11,218 bases of DNA, taken from contig JALLPB010001101.1 in NCBI GenBank assembly GCA_036939975.1, positions 1 through 11,218 on the forward strand, in the 5' to 3' direction. This DNA is from Cyclostephanos tholiformis (Eukaryota > Bacillariophyta > Thalassiosirophyceae > Thalassiosirales > Thalassiosiraceae). The notes under the pieces are model-generated. The model saw only the letters and a program-made list of their open reading frames with translations, searched no databases and was not told the origin of the DNA. This document shows positions 8,227-11,218 of the stretch, in pieces. A program made the position numbers and the translations under genes. The stretch's first letter is position 1. Every line of letters begins with the position of its first letter.

Positions 8227-8366
8227 TGTAATGAACAGGTGATAAGCTATTTATGAGACATGGTTGGTCTTTTCCCTTTGGAAAAACAAAACCTTCTATG
8301 TGGAGAATTTAATTTTTTCCATTGCTAAAGGCTTGTTCGCTAGCTTCTGTGACTGTTTGTCTAACA
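8227..8366 (-). repeat. Copia 5' LTR
   Basis: About 140 bp, starting TGTTAGACAAACAGTCAC at 8366 and ending TTACA at 8227, so the usual TG...CA termini are kept. It is followed directly by the primer-binding site, which fixes its inner border. It differs from the 3' LTR by many substitutions and a few short indels. Confidence 0.8.
8247..8255 (-). promoter_or_regulatory. Possible TATA-like box in 5' LTR
   Basis: The minus strand reads CATAAATAG about 20 bases before the LTR end. The 3' LTR keeps the same place as CATAAATAA. A conserved A/T box inside an LTR could be the core promoter. Its closeness to the LTR end would leave only a very short R-U5, so the call is tentative. Confidence 0.2.
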
Positions 8367-9225
8367 TACCCAGCAACTTCTTCATCATGACGACAAATAT
8401 TGTGCCAAAAAACTTGTTTGAGAATTTGCCAATTTTTGAGGCGATCTTATGCCTTACCCACACACATGCCTGTATCACCAGCTTCTCAACAGGGGTGATG
8501 TCCTTCCTGGGGCACTTGACCTTGTTAAAGTGCCCATGGTAGCCATTGTTGGCCTCAACTCTCTGGTATTGCTCGAAAAATCTGGCAAGGATGGCGGTAA
8601 AAATCTTTTTGGTGGGCCACTTTCCAGCGGGGTACGGACCTTGAATCTAGATAGGTCCCCCCCTCAGATGTCCACCACACCCAGCTTGTAGTTCAAAGCA
8701 GGGACTTCATGGAGTACTTGTGGGAACCAAAGGGATTCCCCTTCTTTGCTTGGCAGAAGTTGGTTCCATCAACCAACATCAAGCAATTGTTGTCCCGATG
8801 TCATTGACAAACCAACAATCAAATCAACCTGAATTTTGCAAGAGGATGGACAGAAAAATGATGGCAGGGAAGGGGGTGAGATGATGAGGGCAACATAGGG
8901 AGGGGGCAAACAACAATGGCGAGGGAGACAACAATGGACTATGACAATGTCAATGATGACATAGTAGTCAGCATCAATGACGATGACAACAATGAGCCAG
9001 TGGCCACTCATTCAATGAAAAAGTACCCGACAACCAAATACCCTTGCCACCACATCAACCATCTCAGAAATGGCCTCAATGAAGGTCCCATTTCTGGGCC
9101 CTGCTGCATCCACCATTGGACAGAGCATATTGCAATTGACAAGCTTCCAGACAGTTTCAGCAATCCTAATGCTTGTTTCCCTCGATGACCTCCACCTGTT
9201 GCGACAAAAAGGGTGGTTCATCAGA
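8367..9225 (-). pseudogene. DDE transposase, Harbinger/IS5-like, 3'-truncated
   Basis: On the minus strand the N-terminal part reads HPFCRNRWRSSRETSIRIAE, TVWKLVN, FIEAISEMVDVVARVF (about 9215 to 9025). An unrelated low-complexity stretch follows (about 9000 to 8830). The catalytic domain then reads NNCLMLVDGTNFCQAKKGNP (Asp codon 8768-8770), FGSHKYSMKSLL, LNYKLGVVDI, GPYPAGKWPTKKIF, ARFFEQYQRVEANNGYHGH and KVKCPRKDITPVEKLVIQ, then RHK, DRLKNWQILKQVFWHNICRH. The second Asp, expected before xGY, is Asn (8548-8550), and the Glu of the RHE motif is Lys (8446-8448). Two of three catalytic residues are therefore lost. The gene stops at the Copia LTR, removing about the last 25-35 residues. Frames change near 8690 and 8445. 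The PIF/Harbinger-like assignment rests on motif layout only. Confidence 0.65.
8825..9005. repeat. Low-complexity GACAATG/CAACAATGG stretch inside transposase
   Basis: This part of the transposase region does not look like protein of the family in any frame. It is made of irregular repeats such as CAACAATGG (8911-8919 and 8929-8937), GACAATG and GATGACA. The same words recur at 10873-10881 and 10914-10922. It could be an expanded simple repeat or an inserted fragment. Confidence 0.45.
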
Positions 9226-9972
9226 CCCCAGGCAATCCCACAGTTGCTGCATTTGTTGATTCTTGCTTTGATGAAGAAAATGACATCAACAAAGACTACA
9301 ATGAGCCCTGAGATGCCCCTGAGGACATGATGATAACCACCAAGCCGGCCTCATGTCCTCCAAGAAGCCCACAGTGAGGAAGGCTGTCATTGCCACCACC
9401 ACCGCCAAGGCCATGATCTTCTCCCCATCCACAAAAAAAAATTTCACTGTATCACCATGATCAGCACAATACGGCAATAATTGCTTAAAGTAGCAATTAG
9501 AGGGTCAATGACACCGAGGTGGAGGTGTACACAAATGGCACACTACTCCCCAGCACCTACCGTTTTGCCCTTGCTGAGGATGGAATGACATTCTTGTTCT
9601 TGTGAGGAAAAAGTGAGGTGTGCTTTGAAAAAAGGCAATTTGAGGGTATGGGGAGCAAGTCTTCCAATTCGTCCTCCCATGCCATTGTCTGCAACAATGC
9701 AGTTTAAGCAATGCTCCATGACATGGTGTCCCCCAATGCAGGGGTGACTTTATTGGGGAGCCCCCCAAGTGATCTACCTCCAGGAAAAATGCATGGGGAC
9801 CCCCTTGGTGTTGATCTACCCATGTACTCTGCCGGATGCATCTGGTGGTGCAGCTCTACTCAATGCTGCCCCAACTCACAGCAGGGTCATTGACCTTTTT
9901 GGCATTTCATCAAGCCAAGAGAGTCATGACAGCAGGGTGTTTTACATGGGGTGCTTAGCAAGACAATATTGA
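9226..9972 (+). pseudogene. Unrecognised protein divergent from the transposase, broken
   Basis: A coherent protein can be followed on the plus strand across frame changes. An acidic start, NPTVAAFVDSCFDEENDIN, gives way to a Lys/Thr/Pro-rich linker, MSSKKPTVRKAVIATTTAKA (ATG at 9353), then KKNFTVSP. A frame change leads to DQHNTAIIA and VNDTEVEVYTNGTLLPSTYR (from about 9506), FALAEDGMTFLFL, a TGA, SEVCFEKRQFEGMGSKSS and HAIVCNNAV, a TAA, then AMLHDMVSPNAG. After a further frame change come YWGAPQVIYLQEKCMGTPLV (about 9752 to 9810) and VIDLFGISSSQESHDSR near the end at 9972. I cannot name the family, though motifs such as YWGAPQV feel like a recurrent diatom protein. Its 5' end is back to back with the transposase. 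At least three frame breaks and two stops make it dead. Confidence 0.5.
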
Positions 9973-10518
9973 TGGGACATCAAATATCATACTGCCATGC
10001 CCCGGTAGTTAGGTCATTTCACAGATATTAGAAGGGGATGCAACAAACTTTTATTAATGTATTCATTGGACTTAAAAAGGTGAAAACATTATTATTGAAT
10101 TAATTCCTAGCTATGTAGAGGGAGAGCAACAAAAATTATTATACTAGTTCTGTTCTATGTGCAATACAAAAAAACTGTTTTCATTTTTGATTTCGGATGG
10201 GTGTGAAGCATAATAGTTCCTCACAATTTTCAAGTGAGAAACAATTATTCTTCGCCATCCAAACTACATTGGATGGTGTGACTACACTACAACAGTTTTT
10301 TTCATATTTATTTTTAGGGGAAACAGTCAAAAACTACTTACCTGGCGGCGATGTAATTTTAAAACTATCACCCAAAATGCCCCTAATTTGCAATGTCAGC
10401 ATAATTTGCCATCCTTGCCTCATTGCTGCTTATGGACTTTTAAAATATCACACATATCGTTAATTTAGTTCTTGTGCTTTCCATAACCATCACCTAATAT
10501 ATTGTAACTTTTTAAATC
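9973..10518. other. AT-rich stretch without a convincing gene
   Basis: A poly-A/T-rich stretch with no supported coding region. A plus-strand frame of 88 codons at 10197-10463 has no recognisable motif and no support beyond being open. There is a perfect 8-bp inverted repeat, CCATCCAA at 10255-10262 and TTGGATGG at 10269-10276, with a 6-base spacer. It may be the non-coding end of the DNA transposon, but no terminal inverted repeat partner is available. Confidence 0.5.
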
Positions 10519-10579
10519 TCTCACCCGGCAGTTTTGGTAATTCAAAATCTGAAGCTCAAGCCTTGTTGTAATTTCAAAT
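10519..10579. repeat. 60-bp direct repeat, copy 1
   Basis: This sequence (start TCTCACCCGGCAGTTTTGG, end GTAATTTCAAAT) recurs at 11159-11218. The two copies differ only by one extra C here (CACCCGG against CACCGG). The spacing between copies is 640 bases. Confidence 0.85.
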
Positions 10580-10599
10580 CTTTCACATGGTTATGACAC

Positions 10600-10985
10600 T
10601 TGATGATGATGGCCATGACAACAGGATGCTGAACAACTGGAATATGCGGTGACACAATGCAACACAACATGAAAAGACACAACAATCAACAAGATGTCAG
10701 GCAATTAGACAAGGCAATGCAACCAACAAAATGATGTGGCATGGCTCAAATAAGGCATGATGCGACATGAAACAGGGGGAGCACAACAATAAAAATAAGT
10801 ACCATTGTGATGCAATGCAATGGTGCACACCAATCAACAATATGTCAAACAACGTGATGGGATGATGTGATGCAACAATGGGGACATGACAATGCCGATG
10901 TCAAGGAAAGAAACAACAATGGCAAAGACAATGATACGATGAAGACAATTGCATTGATGGGGACAAGGATGACCTCTATCACCTA
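10600..10985. repeat. Low-complexity CAACA/GATGATG-rich stretch
   Basis: The plus strand is dominated by A, C and G in words such as ACAACA, CAATGCAA, GATGATG and GACAATG, with no regular period that I can see. No reading frame of any length is open. It resembles the low-complexity stretch inside the transposase, with which it shares CAACAATGG words. Confidence 0.5.
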
Positions 10986-11030
10986 ATCAGTGTTTCTCTC
11001 TCAAAGTGAGAAAAAATGACAGTTATTATC

Positions 11031-11150
11031 CTAGGTGTGACCAACAGAAACTACAGAGGTCTAGGTGAGTAGATTTGAATTCACAAACACTGTAGGTGAG
11101 TCTATACAAACACTTAAACGTTAGATGTGATTTTTAAAATAGAAAATTGC
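11031..11150 (+). repeat. Degenerate ~30-bp tandem repeat, about four units
   Basis: Words CTAGGTGTG (11031), CTAGGTGAG (11061), GTAGGTGAG (11092) and TTAGATGTG (11121) recur at spacings of 30, 31 and 29 bases. ACAGAAACT or ACAAACACT follows in the first three units, at somewhat different offsets. The units are poorly conserved elsewhere, so the array is weakly supported. Confidence 0.35.
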
Positions 11151-11158
11151 TAAAATAT

Positions 11159-11218
11159 TCTCACCGGCAGTTTTGGTAATTCAAAATCTGAAGCTCAAGC
11201 CTTGTTGTAATTTCAAAT
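11159..11218. repeat. 60-bp direct repeat, copy 2 (cut by window end)
   Basis: Matches 10519-10579 base for base except for one missing C. The match runs to the last base of the window, so its true length is unknown. Confidence 0.85.

Larger units (their letters stand above)
3547..8366 (-). mobile_element. Ty1/Copia LTR retrotransposon, near full-length, dead
   Basis: The element is about 4.8 kb and lies on the minus strand. Order from its 5' end: LTR (8366 to 8227), primer-binding site (8225 to 8214), gag (8156 to about 7135), protease (about 6910 to 6706), integrase (6705 to about 5395), reverse transcriptase (5112 to about 4390), RNase H (4348 to about 3700), purine-rich tract (3703 to 3697) and LTR (3696 to 3547). 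Integrase before reverse transcriptase is the defining Copia order. All domains are recognisable, but they are split among frames by small indels and stops, and the core of the reverse transcriptase is deleted. No matching 5-bp target duplication is visible: the left flank is TAAGT, the right flank TACCC. The two LTRs are only about three-quarters identical by eye, which indicates an old insertion or heavy decay. Confidence 0.85.

Noticed and set aside
8916..9188. Plus-strand frame of 90 codons, Asp/Asn-rich, possibly an N-terminal extension of the divergent protein
   Set aside because: It runs through low-complexity repeat and opposite the transposase N-terminus, ends in a stop, and shows no motif. 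An extension cannot be excluded because it shares the frame of the 9226 start.
10255..10276. 8-bp inverted repeat as a terminal inverted repeat or terminator
   Set aside because: The arms are adjacent rather than flanking an element, there is no T-tract, and a short hairpin of this kind is common by chance.
10197..10463. Plus-strand frame of 88 codons as a gene
   Set aside because: No motif, no context and a length expected by chance in such sequence.
10519..11218. CRISPR array or regular satellite
   Set aside because: Only two copies are seen at 640-bp spacing, with no regular short spacers; a satellite cannot be shown without sequence beyond the window.

Overview
This window looks like eukaryotic nuclear DNA made almost entirely of decayed transposable elements. 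It is most likely from a diatom or a related alga. The host call rests on protein motifs that I associate with diatom retroelements and transposases. The Copia Pol proteins carry DIKDFYLNTPM, KGMYGLPQAG and WPGLTAEAVRKHFP. A second reverse transcriptase carries DIKDGFWRMDC, and a DDE transposase carries GPYPAGKWPTKKIF. I saw no bacterial gene structure, no tRNA or rRNA and no CRISPR array, and I cannot name a species. No protein-coding gene in the window appears intact.

Layout. Bases 1-190 are GC- and CpG-rich and unassigned. From about 290 to 3546, on the minus strand, lies a first retroelement in the order gag-like protein, uncharacterised block, reverse transcriptase, RNase H. It has many stops and frameshifts, and its gag start is missing. 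Bases 3547-8366, also minus strand, hold a near full-length Ty1/Copia LTR retrotransposon: 5' LTR, initiator-tRNA-type primer-binding site, gag with zinc knuckle, protease, integrase, reverse transcriptase, RNase H, short purine tract and 3' LTR. It is heavily mutated and has lost the reverse transcriptase catalytic centre. Bases 8367-9225 (minus) are the remains of a DDE transposase whose end is cut off by the Copia LTR. Bases about 9226-9972 (plus) are the remains of a divergently oriented protein of a family I cannot name. The two together resemble a two-gene DNA transposon. From 9973 onward I see AT-rich DNA without a convincing gene, a low-complexity stretch, a weak array of roughly 30-bp repeats, and a 60-bp sequence that occurs twice, 640 bp apart, the second copy running to the window edge.

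The window reads as a pile-up of dead elements. Several inactivating changes hit catalytic codons, and about half of those I could judge fit CpG-to-TpG decay, as expected where cytosines are methylated. The points most worth a second look are the divergent two-gene transposon with its unidentified partner protein, the mosaic borders of the Copia element, the 60-bp direct repeat, and the Copia Pol frame that stays open across most of the 3' LTR.
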